Notes: a model not told the origin generated them from the letters alone. A stretch of 64,000 nt of DNA from Acididesulfobacillus acetoxydans (GCF_902729405.1 NZ_LR746496.1:2356001-2420000); one strand, 5' to 3'. Numbered from the stretch's first letter, positions 9,512 to 19,435 are shown. Translations and numbers: made by a program.

Positions 9512-11848
9512 ATGAAACAGTGTCAATTTGGTTGCATCGAATCGAAAACAGACAGGAATCGAGTCCTGGAGTTACACTCTGGAACCCAGGTTTTGCAGGT
9601 ATCCCTCTGTGGGGAATCTGTCATCCGGCTGCGCTACCACGGACTGGGGCGGTTTGACTCCCCGGCCGCGGCGGCTACGGGTTTGCCGCCGCTTCTGGTC
9701 AAAGAGGCAGTTCCTTTACCCGTACAATGGTTGGAAACTCCGACGGGATGGAAATTGCAAGGGAACGGGCTGAAGGTCAATATTACAATCGAGAGAGATC
9801 CGTTCGCTTTGACCGTTGCGGATAGTGAAGGAAAGGTCTTATTATGTCAAGCCGGAGCGGGGGCCTATCGTCAACAAGGATCCCGTGGGTCCGCAACCTG
9901 GCGCTGGGATGGAGGACCGATTGTCGGCTTGGGGGAAAAAATAGGCTCCTTGGATAAGCGCGGTAAGCGCCTGGTTTTATGGAACACGGATGAGGTGCCG
10001 CATTTACCGAATACAGACCCGCTCTACCAGTCCATTCCCTGGTTACTCAGCCGTCACTGGGGTCTCTTTGTTCACAACAGCCACCGGACAAAATGGGATC
10101 TGGGGCAGACGCAGCCGGAGGAACTCGTGATTGAGGCTGACGGCGGCCCCCTCGATCAGTGGATTTTCCTGGGCGAAGGTCCGCAGGATGTACTGACTCA
10201 GTGGTTGGAGTGGGTGGGCAAGATGTTCCTCCCTCCCCTGTGGGCTCTTGGGCACCACCAAAGCCGTTATTCTTACCACCCCCAGAGCCGGGTCATAGAA
10301 GTTGCCCAGACCCTGCGGGAGAAGCACATTCCTTGCGACGTGATTCATCTTGACATTGATCACATGGATGGGCATCGCGACTTTACCTGGGATTCGCGGG
10401 AATTCCCTGACCCAGACGGCATGAACAAGGAGTTGCACGATTTGGGTTATCATGTGGTGGGCATTGTGGATCCCGGGGTCAAGCAAGATGAGACCTATGC
10501 CGTTTGCGCCGACGGTTTGGCAGAGGGTGTCTTTTGCAGCAAAGAGACCGGGGAGGTTTTTGTCGGAGATGTCTGGCCGGGTCCGGCTCTTTTTCCTGAT
10601 TTTGCCTGTCTCCGGGTGCGTGAGTGGTGGGGAGAACAGCAGGCCAAACACCTTGCTCACGGTCTGGATGGGATCTGGAACGACATGAACGAGCCCTCGG
10701 TCTTTAATGTTCCGGGCAAGACCTTTCCGCCGGATGTACGTCACGGAGAAGAAGCAGAACTGACGCACGCGGAAATTCATAACCGCTACGGGAGCCTCAT
10801 GTCTCAGGCGGCCTGCGAGGGACTGCAAAAGTTTGCCCCGGAAAAACGGCCCTTCGTTCTGACCCGCGCCGGTTTCGCCGGAGTGCAGCGCCACGCGGCC
10901 GTCTGGTTGGGAGACAATTCGAGCTGGTGGTGTCATCTCGCCGAAGCGGTATCTATGTGCCTTAATATGGGGCTTTCCGGGGTGCCCTTTGTGGGTACGG
11001 ATATAGGCGGTTTCCTGGAAGACAGCGAAAAACAGCTGCTGGTGCGCTGGATCCAATTAGGAATTTTTACTCCTTTCTGCCGCAATCATTCGAATATCAA
11101 TACCCGGGCCCAGGAACCTTGGGCCTTTGATAAAGAGACGGAGAATATCTACCGGCAGGCGCTGGAGTGGCGCTACCGCTTGTTGCCCACGTTCTACACG
11201 CTGTTTGAAGAAGCTTCCCGAACCGGGAACCCTATCATGCGGGCTTTGCTGCTGGAATTTCCGGACGATGAGGTGGCTTGGCGGATTAACGACGAGTTTC
11301 TGCTGGGAAAAGATTGTCTGGTCGCTCCGGTCCTGCAGAAGGGAGCCCGTGAGCGCTTGGTTTACCTTCCCGCAGGGACCTGGCAGGAGCGGACAACCGG
11401 GAAGATTTTTACCGGACCGGCTCATGTGGTGGTGGGCGCAGACTTAGCACAGATTCCGATGCTTCTGCGGGAAGGAGCCATCCTGGCCTTGGGCTGCGGC
11501 GGTGAATTCACCCGGCCTGAGCTATTGTCAGTAGAGACCCTGGAGGTCTACGCCCAGGCACCCTTTGAGCAGGAGACAAGTTTTTACGCCGACGCCGGAG
11601 AGGGCTATGCTTACCAAGCAGGGGAATACCGGCGCTTAATTGTCAGGGGAAGTTTCGACGGACAGACCTTGACGCTCAAAGCTGAGCAGAAGGGCAACTG
11701 GGCACCTCAGGAGCGGCTTCAGGTCGAAATCCATTGGCGCGGAACTGTGAGCCGGCAGGAGTGGGTCTTAGCCGAGGAATTTACTGATCTTGCGCCGAAG
11801 GTACTTTTGAGTTATGATGAAGAAAATGCCGGCCCAAGTTTTACGTAG
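9512..11848 (+). CDS. GH31 alpha-glucosidase
   Basis: Cytoplasmic retaining alpha-glucosidase that releases glucose from imported alpha-glucosides. It shows an N-terminal beta-sandwich domain (1-230), the (beta/alpha)8 barrel, and C-terminal beta domains. The family nucleophile is D391 in WNDMNEPS, and the probable acid/base is D468 in WLGDNSSWW. There is no signal peptide, consistent with hydrolysis after uptake. The length of 778 aa is normal. It ends the operon begun at 5954. Whether it prefers maltose, isomaltose or nigerose-type linkages cannot be read from the sequence. Confidence 0.93.
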   Translation: MKQCQFGCIESKTDRNRVLELHSGTQVLQVSLCGESVIRLRYHGLGRFDSPAAAATGLPPLLVKEAVPLPVQWLETPTGWKLQGNGLKVNITIERDPFALTVADSEGKVLLCQAGAGAYRQQGSRGSATWRWDGGPIVGLGEKIGSLDKRGKRLVLWNTDEVPHLPNTDPLYQSIPWLLSRHWGLFVHNSHRTKWDLGQTQPEELVIEADGGPLDQWIFLGEGPQDVLTQWLEWVGKMFLPPLWALGHHQSRYSYHPQSRVIEVAQTLREKHIPCDVIHLDIDHMDGHRDFTWDSREFPDPDGMNKELHDLGYHVVGIVDPGVKQDETYAVCADGLAEGVFCSKETGEVFVGDVWPGPALFPDFACLRVREWWGEQQAKHLAHGLDGIWNDMNEPSVFNVPGKTFPPDVRHGEEAELTHAEIHNRYGSLMSQAACEGLQKFAPEKRPFVLTRAGFAGVQRHAAVWLGDNSSWWCHLAEAVSMCLNMGLSGVPFVGTDIGGFLEDSEKQLLVRWIQLGIFTPFCRNHSNINTRAQEPWAFDKETENIYRQALEWRYRLLPTFYTLFEEASRTGNPIMRALLLEFPDDEVAWRINDEFLLGKDCLVAPVLQKGARERLVYLPAGTWQERTTGKIFTGPAHVVVGADLAQIPMLLREGAILALGCGGEFTRPELLSVETLEVYAQAPFEQETSFYADAGEGYAYQAGEYRRLIVRGSFDGQTLTLKAEQKGNWAPQERLQVEIHWRGTVSRQEWVLAEEFTDLAPKVLLSYDEENAGPSFT

Positions 11849-12144
11849 TCGGTATGGGTACGGCGGCACTTGAAGACGTTTTACAGGCACGGGATGTACT
11901 CACGCGCACCGGCGATATCCCTAAAAGAGTCGCACGGTTTGTGGGGAAAGCTCTTCCGGAGGACTCAGTCAGCGGCGAAAGGATCCATTAGAGTCATTGT
12001 GTTATTATGTTATGGGTGGAAGCATGGAAGCGTAATGGCTGGGACCGTCACTTAGGGCGAAGCGGATACGGCGGAAGAGGTCCGTGCAGTGGCAGAAATT
12101 AATGAGACCGCGAAAATCAGTATCCTGCAAGTGGGCACCATAAG

Positions 12145-12224
12145 AGTACTCGGGGATGAGAGTACACGGGGATGAGAGTACTCGGGGAAAAGAGTACTCG
12201 GGGAAAAGAGTGCTCCGGGCGAAA
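12145..12224. repeat. 16-bp tandem repeat, about five units
   Basis: Units starting at 12145, 12161, 12177, 12193 and 12209 follow the pattern AGTACTCGGGGATGAG, with variants ending AAAAG; the last unit is diverged. Units three and four are identical. The 16-base period is not a multiple of three, so it is not a protein repeat. Confidence 0.85.
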
Positions 12225-12302
12225 GGACGGAGGACTGCTCGTAAGTCATGTTAAAGGAAATTGACCGCTTGGATCAGTTGGACCGAGACGGTGTGCAGGA
12301 GA

Positions 12303-12342
12303 GGCCCGGGTACCTCACGCCAAGCGGAGGTGCCCGGGCCTT
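12303..12342 (+). terminator. Hairpin terminator before panD
   Basis: GGCCCGGGTACCTC pairs with GAGGTGCCCGGGCC around a short loop and is followed by TTAATTGT. It probably ends transcripts arriving from the alpha-glucoside operon. Confidence 0.6.
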
Positions 12343-12442
12343 AATTGTATTGCGCGAACCATTATGGGGTTTATTTCCATTTCAGTTGTATGTTTAAAAG
12401 CAGGCTCTTTGCTTGAGAATAATCCTGTGGAGGTTGAGGCCC

Positions 12443-12823
12443 GTGTTCAGAACGATGATGAAGTCCAAGATTCACCGTGCGGTGGTCACAGAAGCGAATC
12501 TCAAATATGTAGGCAGTATTACCATAGACGCGGCTCTAATGCGGGCGGCCGATATATTGCCCAACGAAAAAGTGCAGGTGGTCAATAACAACAATGGAGC
12601 CAGGTTGGAGACTTATGTCATTCCCGGGGAGGAGAACTCAGGCATCATTTGCCTGAACGGAGCCGCGGCACGCTTGGTGCAGGTCGGCGATGAGGTGATC
12701 ATCATTTCTTATGGCATTTTCACAGACGAAGCAGCCAGTCAGTACCGGCCCAAGGTCGTTTTTGTTGATCCCGAAAACCGGGCGGTAAAAATTGCTCCCG
12801 CGGAGGAGCACGGAGAATCGTAA
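12443..12823 (+). CDS. panD: Aspartate 1-decarboxylase (pyruvoyl enzyme)
   Basis: Makes beta-alanine from L-aspartate for pantothenate and coenzyme A. The self-cleaving Gly24-Ser25 pair lies in YVGSITID; Ser25 becomes the pyruvoyl cofactor. I choose the GTG at 12443, nine bases after GGAGG, because it gives the family's usual start [12 protein letters not shown] and 126 aa; an ATG at 12455 would remove four of those residues. panB and panC are not beside it, so the rest of the pathway must lie elsewhere. Confidence 0.94.
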   Translation: MFRTMMKSKIHRAVVTEANLKYVGSITIDAALMRAADILPNEKVQVVNNNNGARLETYVIPGEENSGIICLNGAAARLVQVGDEVIIISYGIFTDEAASQYRPKVVFVDPENRAVKIAPAEEHGES

Positions 12824-12936
12824 TTCCTGGGTGACAAACGAAGTGAGAGGCGGCGGTCGGGTTCGCTGCACTCAAGCTGATTTTTAGTCCGGAAAGTTCC
12901 GGATTCCGGCAGCGGCGCCGAGTGGCATATCCGTCC

Positions 12937-13623
12937 TCAGAGAGAGCAGACGTAAATGGCCGCCCGCTTGCCGACATCATGTCTCTGTACAGCCGAGAAG
13001 ATACCGCGCATTTCTTCTTCCCCTGTGTGAATGAAGTTGAAATAATCGCCGCCTTCCGCCCACTCGGCCAGATTCGTGAACAGCCCCCGCCGTGAATTGT
13101 AGTCATAAAACAGGACTCGCTGTCTGGCCAGACGCCGCGCTTCCAGCATAACGCTGCGCCGCAGTCGGGCGGTCAAGCCGTGCAGAACATAGGCGGACAC
13201 GACGAGGTCAAAGCTCTTATCCCGAAAAGGCAGCCCGGTCGTGGCATCGCCTTGTACCAGCTTAACCCGGTTGCCGTTTGATTTTGCGGCGGCGGCCAAC
13301 ATCTTTTGTGAGAAATCAACGCCGGTCGCATCATATCCCAATTTGGCAAAGCAGGCGGCCAAGGCTCCCGTGCCGCAGCCGATGTCCAGCACCGTAGGCG
13401 CGGAGCCCGCGGGCAGGTCCTGTGGCGGCAAAGTGTCCCGGAGGTCTGAGGATGCCGGCGGTTCCAGGAATTCACGCCGCTCTGCCAGAACCTGACAGTA
13501 ATTTGTGAGCTGCCCCTGAAAGAATAAGTTATAAACAGGGGCGATGAGGTTAAATATGTGAAGGTGGTTTTTCAGCTCGAGTTCCTGTTTGGCCGGTTCA
13601 AATGTCCTCTTCACTACCGACAC
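12937..13623 (-). CDS. Class I SAM-dependent methyltransferase
   Basis: Rossmann-fold methyltransferase. Motif I is VLDIGCGTGALAACFA (about residues 78-93), with the following acidic strand end GVDFS and the motif DLVVSAYVLHGL. The C-terminal half contains FYDYN and AEWAEGGDYF. The substrate is unknown; the layout resembles UbiE/small-molecule methyltransferases. The start is a GTG at 13623 or a second GTG at 13614 behind AAGAAGGTG; the choice is uncertain. A truncated paralogue of its C-terminal third is found at 25938-26251. Confidence 0.8.
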   Translation of the reverse strand: MSVVKRTFEPAKQELELKNHLHIFNLIAPVYNLFFQGQLTNYCQVLAERREFLEPPASSDLRDTLPPQDLPAGSAPTVLDIGCGTGALAACFAKLGYDATGVDFSQKMLAAAAKSNGNRVKLVQGDATTGLPFRDKSFDLVVSAYVLHGLTARLRRSVMLEARRLARQRVLFYDYNSRRGLFTNLAEWAEGGDYFNFIHTGEEEMRGIFSAVQRHDVGKRAAIYVCSL

Positions 13624-13683
13624 CTTCTTTCCCGAATCTTCCCAGGGCTAAAACCGTCTGAGGCAGGGGCCTATCTTCTCCCC

Positions 13684-14184
13684 ATGGCCAAAGCCAGGGA
13701 CATGCGGCTAAGCCTCTTGGTCACTAATCGTGCTCATTATAACACACTCGGTTCCGGCTCGGAAATCGGCAGATACAGGTGTCCTATAGGCGAACTCAAT
13801 GCCAGTACGATCAGCGAAGAGGTTCTGAAGACGATTATAAAAGCGGGAGCCGATCCGGCCAGGCTTCAGGCTTGCCATAATTACTACCCGCGGCACGAAA
13901 CCGGTCTTTCGTACGAGTTCTTCGCCGGGCGTTCGCGGCCGTTTCGCGCTTACGGAATTCGTGTTTCTGCCTTTATCCCGTCTCGCGCAAACCCGCGCGG
14001 TCCGATTTATGCGGGGCTGCCGACCCTGGAGGAGCACCGGCATTGGGAGCCGCTCCAGGCGGCCAAACAATTGGCGGCCTGCGGGTTGGCGGACGGGATT
14101 CTCTTCGGGGATCGGCTGGCGACGGCCGAGGAATTGACCGATGTCGGTCGGGTGGACTCTTCTCTCATAGTAATGGCTTGCTGA
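13684..14184 (+). pseudogene. Fragment of a MupG/DUF871-type protein
   Basis: The segment ELNAST...ACHNYYPRHETGLSYEFF...RGPIYAGLPTLEEHR...AAKQL matches the middle of the DUF871 family (MupG, 6-phospho-N-acetylmuramidase, about 360 aa; cell-wall sugar recycling). The N-terminal half of the barrel is missing and similarity stops after the GDRLATAEEL segment, so both ends are lost. It has no convincing ribosome site and runs across the start of the divergent methyltransferase. I call it a remnant. Confidence 0.65.
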
Positions 14185-14243
14185 CGAAAACGCGGTCAGG
14201 CTCTTCGCGTACACCTCAGATTCAAGTTTTTTCGACGGGCTGC

Positions 14244-17200
14244 TCAGGCGGCGTATTTGGAATAGACAAAAGCATTGCGACCGTTGTAGAGGATCTTGTA
14301 CCAACCGCTCTCAATACCCACGACTTGAACCGTCGTTCCATAAGGAAGGGCCCCGACGATGCCGGCAGATAAACTGGCTCCGTTTCTGACGTTTAGCCCT
14401 ATCCGTGCGATGACCTTCACGGTTTTGGTCACACGGCCGTTCACCGGCTGGACATACTTGGCGTAGACATAATATTCTTTGCCTTGGCAGCTGATCTGAT
14501 CCCACTCACCCAGCGCTCTGAGCAAGGTCACGACACTGCCCCGGGGCAGGGAACCGGCGACAGCGTAGTTTAACCCGGCCCCGGTCCGCAGGTTGAGGGC
14601 GGAGACTGTGACTTGAACACTTGAACCGGTCGCCGACCCTTCCCCGGAACCGGAATTTTGAGCGGGATTTGTGGCGGCGACGGGGATAGTGGAAATGACC
14701 CAGTCGTGATCTACTGTGGGCGTGATTGTCTTATGATCCTGAATGTATTTGATCATTAAGTTGCGTACTTGTCCGTCATCACCGTATTGCTTCGCGGAGT
14801 CAAACGTTACTTGGGGATTCGTGATACCTGCCGCTTTCATGAAACCCCCGCCACCGTTGAACCGGTAGTTGTTGATAGCCACCGTGAGCACGTCCGTATC
14901 CTTTACGGGTTTCCCGTTGACTTCGAGGTTCTTAATCCGGTGGCCGGCCGGTTGGGTTAAGTCAACAGTATACGTGGCTCCATACAGCTGGTCGAGGTTG
15001 TAATCCGGAACATTCAAAGTCTTGTCTTTCGTGATCGGTGCCTTCGCGGAGGAAACCTGCCGATAGTAGCGGGCTGACCATTCCATCCAATCTTTCAGCT
15101 GTTTGCCCGTCATCTTAATGCCGTAGAGGTAGTTTTCGAACACGTAGACGCCCATCAAGTCCTGAATCGTCACCGCCCCTTTGGCAATTTTGGCGGTGTT
15201 GCTGAGCGGAGCGGCTATTGACAGGTCTGTTTTCGCATAATGTTTTTGAACCTTATTAATCAGATCCATCAAAGCTGTTTCTTGGGTCAGCTGCTTGTCG
15301 CCCAGAAAATCGCCCGTGGAAGTTCCGATCTTAGTGGCAACGTAGGCCAAAGTGGCATCCTGATAGGGCTGCGCCAGCTTAAGGATTGCCGGGTCGGCGG
15401 GGACGCTGTCATTCATAGGCACAACCTCGCTGGCCGCCCTGACGAGAACCGGTTGGCCTTTTGCGTCCCGGGAAACGGTGAGATCAATCTGAGACACATC
15501 CTGGGCCCACTTGCCGGGTTCCGTAACAATGACCTTTTTGCCCGCGGGGTCGGTATAGGTATGCTGTCCGAATAAAGCGTGCGTGTGACCGGCCACGATC
15601 GCGTCAATCCCGTTTACACCGGTGGCGACTGCCTTAACTTCGTTTTCCGGAATCGTGTCCGAAGGGGATTCTTCGCCGGAATGCATAGCTACGACGACGA
15701 TATCAGCCCCGGCGGCTCTCATTTTTGGCACCCATTTATTTGCCTCATCAACCAGGTCTTTGAAGGTTAGTCCCGCATAATGGGCCTTATCTTCCCAGTC
15801 TGGGATGCATTTGGTCGTCAGGCCTAAAATCCCCACTTTGACATCCCCCTGGGATGTGGAAAGTGTTTTCAGGTAATAGGGATCGACAAAGTTTGATCCG
15901 TCTTCTTTGTAAGTATTGGCTGACAGTACATGAATGGACTCTTTTCTCATGTCACTGATGACACGGTTTAGCACATCCAGACCGTAATTGTATTCGTGAT
16001 TCCCCAGAGTCCAGGTATCATAGTGCATTGCGCCCATGACCTTAGCAAAAGGATATTCTGACTTCGTATCGATTTTGTCATAATAATAAGAAAGCGGGGT
16101 GCCCTGAATGCTGTCTCCGTTGTCAACCAAAATGACATTGGGATTACTCGCCCTGACTTCATTGACATAGGTAGATACCTTGGCAAGGCCTTGATTGGCA
16201 GGTTTGGCGGCACTGTAACTCCAGGGAAAGATGTGGCCGTGCACATCGGAAGTCGCCAGTACGGTGATTACTGCCGCATCAGGTTGGATCCGGTGATCGA
16301 CCGCAGAGGTAATTGTCTTCTGCTGTTTTATGGTGTTGACAAATGCGTCTCTGACTAACTGAAACGTGTCGTTCGCCTTGATGGACGGATCGACAAACCC
16401 TTTAAAGCCGTCGCCGCCCGTTCCCATGAAATCGTTGGTTGCCACGGAATACGTTTTGCTCGGATCAATCGGCGTTCCGTCAGACTTATTCATGGCAGTG
16501 ACCCGCTGCATGGTGGGTTTACCCGGATCATATTTGAATGTGAGCCCAGCCACTTGAATCCCTTTGCCGCCGTCTTGGACGCCCTGCTCCAGCACCGTCT
16601 TAATCTGGGCTCCGGTCATGTTCATCGTATAAATGGTGTCATCAAACGGCCAAAGCTGGTAGATTTCTCCCAGGGTGATATTTCCTTTGGGAATATTGCA
16701 GCGCAGCCCGCCGTTATTGGTAAAACCAAAGTCGGCTTTAACTGTGTCTTTCGTCACTTCAGCCGCCCAATTGCCCAGGCTCGAGTCGCCGTATGGAGCG
16801 GCGCTCTGTGCTCGCGTCAAGTCCACAGCCGCAGTGCCGATAACTTGGTTGAATTTCGTTCCGATCGCTTTTTCCGCTTTGTCGACTATGGCCTGGACCG
16901 CCGGATCAACCTTCGGATTTTTGGCATTGTATAATGGTTGGTCGTTTTTATAGACCATGTCGCCGCAGCTGACCGTACCATCCGGATTCAGAGTGACCTT
17001 TAAGTCAATATAACCCTGACCGGCGTGGTTGGCTACTCCAACCGGAATTCCGTTCACCTTCGCCGTAACGATCGTGTGCGTGTGTCCGCCAAAGACAGCG
17101 TTGACCCCAGAAACTTGTTGGGCGAAATCGATCAGGTTGCCTGTAGTCACACCGCTCTTATCGGTGATCGCTCCCATGTGGGCTACCACGACCACGATTT

Positions 17201-17897
17201 GGGCACCTTGGCTTCTCAACTGTTTGGCCAAGTCGTTTACGATGGGAACCGGGTTTTTAAAATCAATGTTGGCAATATATTTGGGGGTGATCGATGTCTC
17301 AAATTCTTTGTTGTCAACGACACCGATGACCCCTATCTTAACGCCGTCTTTGTTCAACATGACGTCAGGCTTGGTGTAGTTGACCGGCCTGCCGGTAGCC
17401 TTATCGTAAACATTGCAGGCGAGAACCGGAATCGACGAATTCTTTAAGGCCGCATTTTGTGTGTCGATAACGGAATCAATTCCCCAGTCATACTCATGAT
17501 TGCCCAAAGTCATGGCATCAAAACCCATGCTGTTCATCATGTCGATGACGGGCTGGCCTTTCAGTACATTGGAGACAGGCGTGCCCTGGAACATGTCCCC
17601 CCCTGACAAAACAACCGTGTCAGGATTACTCGCCTTGATATCTTTGATTTGTTGAGCCAGGACCCCGGCGATCGGCTGAGTGATCGGTGTTCCGTCGCTC
17701 AGTTTGCCGCTGCCCTGAAGTGCCCCGTGAAAGTCGGTTACCTCGACAAAGTCAAAGGTTTTGCCTGTTCCGTTTGTGGCGGCTGAAGCCGGTTGGGGGA
17801 CACCCGCAACCAGGCTCAGGATCATAGAAAAGACCACAAATAGACTGAATGTTTTTTGGCTCTTGAGCCAAGAGAATAAGCTCTTTTTTCCCCGCAT
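14244..17897 (-). CDS. Secreted double 5'-nucleotidase / 2',3'-cyclic phosphodiesterase with two SH3b domains
   Basis: A 1217-aa exported enzyme. A signal peptide ends near VPQPASAA (about residue 38). Two complete calcineurin-like phosphoesterase plus 5'-nucleotidase C-terminal modules follow: the first from FVEVTDFHGALQ to about 540, with GGDMFQGTP and GNHEYDWG; the second from VLATSDVHGH (about 550) to about 1080, with NGDSIQGTP and GNHEYNYG. Two SH3b repeats close the protein (NLRTGAGLNYAVAGSL and NVRNGASLSAGIVGAL) and probably bind the cell wall. It should free phosphate and nucleosides outside the cell, which fits the nucleoside import cluster next door. The ATG follows AGGAGGAAAC. Confidence 0.93.
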   Translation of the reverse strand: MRGKKSLFSWLKSQKTFSLFVVFSMILSLVAGVPQPASAATNGTGKTFDFVEVTDFHGALQGSGKLSDGTPITQPIAGVLAQQIKDIKASNPDTVVLSGGDMFQGTPVSNVLKGQPVIDMMNSMGFDAMTLGNHEYDWGIDSVIDTQNAALKNSSIPVLACNVYDKATGRPVNYTKPDVMLNKDGVKIGVIGVVDNKEFETSITPKYIANIDFKNPVPIVNDLAKQLRSQGAQIVVVVAHMGAITDKSGVTTGNLIDFAQQVSGVNAVFGGHTHTIVTAKVNGIPVGVANHAGQGYIDLKVTLNPDGTVSCGDMVYKNDQPLYNAKNPKVDPAVQAIVDKAEKAIGTKFNQVIGTAAVDLTRAQSAAPYGDSSLGNWAAEVTKDTVKADFGFTNNGGLRCNIPKGNITLGEIYQLWPFDDTIYTMNMTGAQIKTVLEQGVQDGGKGIQVAGLTFKYDPGKPTMQRVTAMNKSDGTPIDPSKTYSVATNDFMGTGGDGFKGFVDPSIKANDTFQLVRDAFVNTIKQQKTITSAVDHRIQPDAAVITVLATSDVHGHIFPWSYSAAKPANQGLAKVSTYVNEVRASNPNVILVDNGDSIQGTPLSYYYDKIDTKSEYPFAKVMGAMHYDTWTLGNHEYNYGLDVLNRVISDMRKESIHVLSANTYKEDGSNFVDPYYLKTLSTSQGDVKVGILGLTTKCIPDWEDKAHYAGLTFKDLVDEANKWVPKMRAAGADIVVVAMHSGEESPSDTIPENEVKAVATGVNGIDAIVAGHTHALFGQHTYTDPAGKKVIVTEPGKWAQDVSQIDLTVSRDAKGQPVLVRAASEVVPMNDSVPADPAILKLAQPYQDATLAYVATKIGTSTGDFLGDKQLTQETALMDLINKVQKHYAKTDLSIAAPLSNTAKIAKGAVTIQDLMGVYVFENYLYGIKMTGKQLKDWMEWSARYYRQVSSAKAPITKDKTLNVPDYNLDQLYGATYTVDLTQPAGHRIKNLEVNGKPVKDTDVLTVAINNYRFNGGGGFMKAAGITNPQVTFDSAKQYGDDGQVRNLMIKYIQDHKTITPTVDHDWVISTIPVAATNPAQNSGSGEGSATGSSVQVTVSALNLRTGAGLNYAVAGSLPRGSVVTLLRALGEWDQISCQGKEYYVYAKYVQPVNGRVTKTVKVIARIGLNVRNGASLSAGIVGALPYGTTVQVVGIESGWYKILYNGRNAFVYSKYAA

Positions 17898-18285
17898 AAC
17901 TTGTTTCCTCCTCTTCGTAATATGAAGATTCTAACTCTTGCAATACATCTGCCCACAGCCGTTTCTCTGTTTGAGCAACCCGGCTTATACTTCTGTCATG
18001 GTCAGGTCACCCCCTTTCCCGCAGACGCGAAGGCCCCCCTACAGAATGGTGCAGCACGATGGCAGGTTTGGCCAATTTTATTTATGTAGGTACTGTAGCA
18101 GATGCTAAAAGGCTTTATCATGGAAAAGCATACCATTAACCCGGGAAGAAGTAAATAGAAACTTGGTAAATTATTCAAAGTTCGTGCTAAGGTGGATTAC
18201 GGAGAGGAGGTCTTTGGCAAGATATTCCTCTGCGGTCGGGCCGAAGGATACGGACGTGATTGTTGCAACTATTGCGAGTACTTTC
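17898..18285. other. Divergent intergenic region
   Basis: Separates the leftward nucleotidase from the rightward nucleoside cluster. Apart from the ribosome site of the nucleotidase gene I see no gene or clear structured element; the promoter of the rightward cluster is listed separately. Confidence 0.4.
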
Positions 18286-18314
18286 TTGACTTTCTGACGG
18301 CTGAATGGTATTAT
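18286..18314 (+). promoter_or_regulatory. Sigma-A-type promoter of the nucleoside cluster
   Basis: TTGACT (18286-18291) and TATTAT (18309-18314) with an exact 17-base spacer, 72 bases before the LacI-family gene. Confidence 0.7.
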
Positions 18315-18323
18315 CTGTCCGAT

Positions 18324-18333
18324 AAAACGTTTA
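18324..18333. promoter_or_regulatory. Possible LacI-type operator
   Basis: A palindromic core AAACGTTT with the central CG typical of LacI/GalR sites lies just after the predicted transcription start, where binding would block the promoter. It suggests autoregulation by the next gene. Confidence 0.45.
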
Positions 18334-18385
18334 ACCCAATCAGCCCCCTGAATCGTGAGAACCTAAATCTTTCAGAGAGGTCCAT

Positions 18386-19435
18386 ATGACGGTGACGATA
18401 AAAGACATAGCGGCCAGGACAGGGCTGTCTATTACCACGGTTTCCCTTGTTTTGAATAACAAGGAATCACGGATTTCCTCAAAGACCAGGCAGCTTATTC
18501 TGGACACGGCAGAGGAACTGAACTACATTCCCAATCAAATGGCGGTTAGTTTGGTGACGAAAGAGACGAAAACACTCGGACTGATTATCATGGATATCGC
18601 TAATCCTTTTTTTGCGGAACTGTCGAAGGGAATAAGCGCCGAGGCTTCCGAACACGGTTTTGACATCATCCTTTGCGACACAGGGGACAGCTACGAGATG
18701 ACCATGCGATCCCTGAAGGTTTTGGCCAGCAAGAATGTGGACGGCATTGTCATAACCTTGTCCGATGAAATCCGGGAGGAGAAGATGGAACTTCTCGCCG
18801 ACTTTTTGCAAAATCATACTCTCCCGGTGGTTCTCATTGAAAGGGCGGACCGGCTGGTCATGTCCGACTGTTTGAATGTCAATCACGAAAAGGGCAGCCG
18901 CCTGGCGGCCGAGCACCTCTTGAGGCTGGGGCACCGCAAGGTGGGGTGCATTACGGGACCTGCCCACCTGGAGGCTACGGGCCGCCGGCTTAAGGGGGTT
19001 ATGGACGTATTTGCGGAACGTGGGGTAAAATTCCGGCCGGAGCTTGTGGTCGAAGGGGATTATCATATTGAGTCCGGGTATGCGGGCACAGAGAAAATTC
19101 TGGCGGCGGACTCATCGGTCACAGCCATCTATGCTTTTAATGATTTGATGGCTTATGGGATTTATCAATGTCTGAAAGATAGGGGGATCAGGATTCCCGA
19201 CCGGATGTCGGTGGTGGGTTTTGATGATATTTTCTTTTCCAAGATGCTGTATGTGCCCTTGACTTCCGTGGCGCTTCCCATCCGCCAAATGGGTGAAAGA
19301 GCGGTTCAACTGCTGATTGAGAGAGTGGCGAACAGGGAGTTACCGCGTAGGTGTGACGTGCTTGAGCCCAGGCTGATTATACGGGAGAGTACGGTACCGC
19401 CGTGCCCGGCCGACCCACCTGACCGAAAAGCTTAG
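18386..19435 (+). CDS. LacI-family regulator of nucleoside salvage
   Basis: N-terminal LacI helix-turn-helix (VTIKDIAARTGLSITTVSLVL) followed by a PurR/RbsR-like ligand domain; 349 aa, full length. The ATG lies a few bases after AGAGAGGTCC. It is first in a rightward cluster with deoD and a nucleoside ABC importer, so it most likely responds to a nucleoside, a ribose derivative or a purine. The ligand is inferred from the neighbours. A possible operator overlaps its own promoter region. Confidence 0.88.
   Translation: MTVTIKDIAARTGLSITTVSLVLNNKESRISSKTRQLILDTAEELNYIPNQMAVSLVTKETKTLGLIIMDIANPFFAELSKGISAEASEHGFDIILCDTGDSYEMTMRSLKVLASKNVDGIVITLSDEIREEKMELLADFLQNHTLPVVLIERADRLVMSDCLNVNHEKGSRLAAEHLLRLGHRKVGCITGPAHLEATGRRLKGVMDVFAERGVKFRPELVVEGDYHIESGYAGTEKILAADSSVTAIYAFNDLMAYGIYQCLKDRGIRIPDRMSVVGFDDIFFSKMLYVPLTSVALPIRQMGERAVQLLIERVANRELPRRCDVLEPRLIIRESTVPPCPADPPDRKA

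Larger units (their letters stand above)
11849..12442 (+). other. Non-genic stretch with possible coding remnants
   Basis: No well-supported gene. A 45-codon frame from ATG 11854 to TAG 11991 has protein-like composition but no good ribosome site, and a second protein-like frame (about 12060-12170) runs into the tandem repeats. Both could be debris of a lost gene that I do not recognise. The repeat array and a terminator are listed separately. Confidence 0.35.

Noticed and set aside
10043-11056. Long minus-strand frame opposite the GH31 gene
   Set aside because: It is a shadow of the strongly biased GH31 coding frame, without a ribosome site or family features.
12145-12224. CRISPR array
   Set aside because: Units are directly adjacent 16-mers without spacers, and no cas gene is present.
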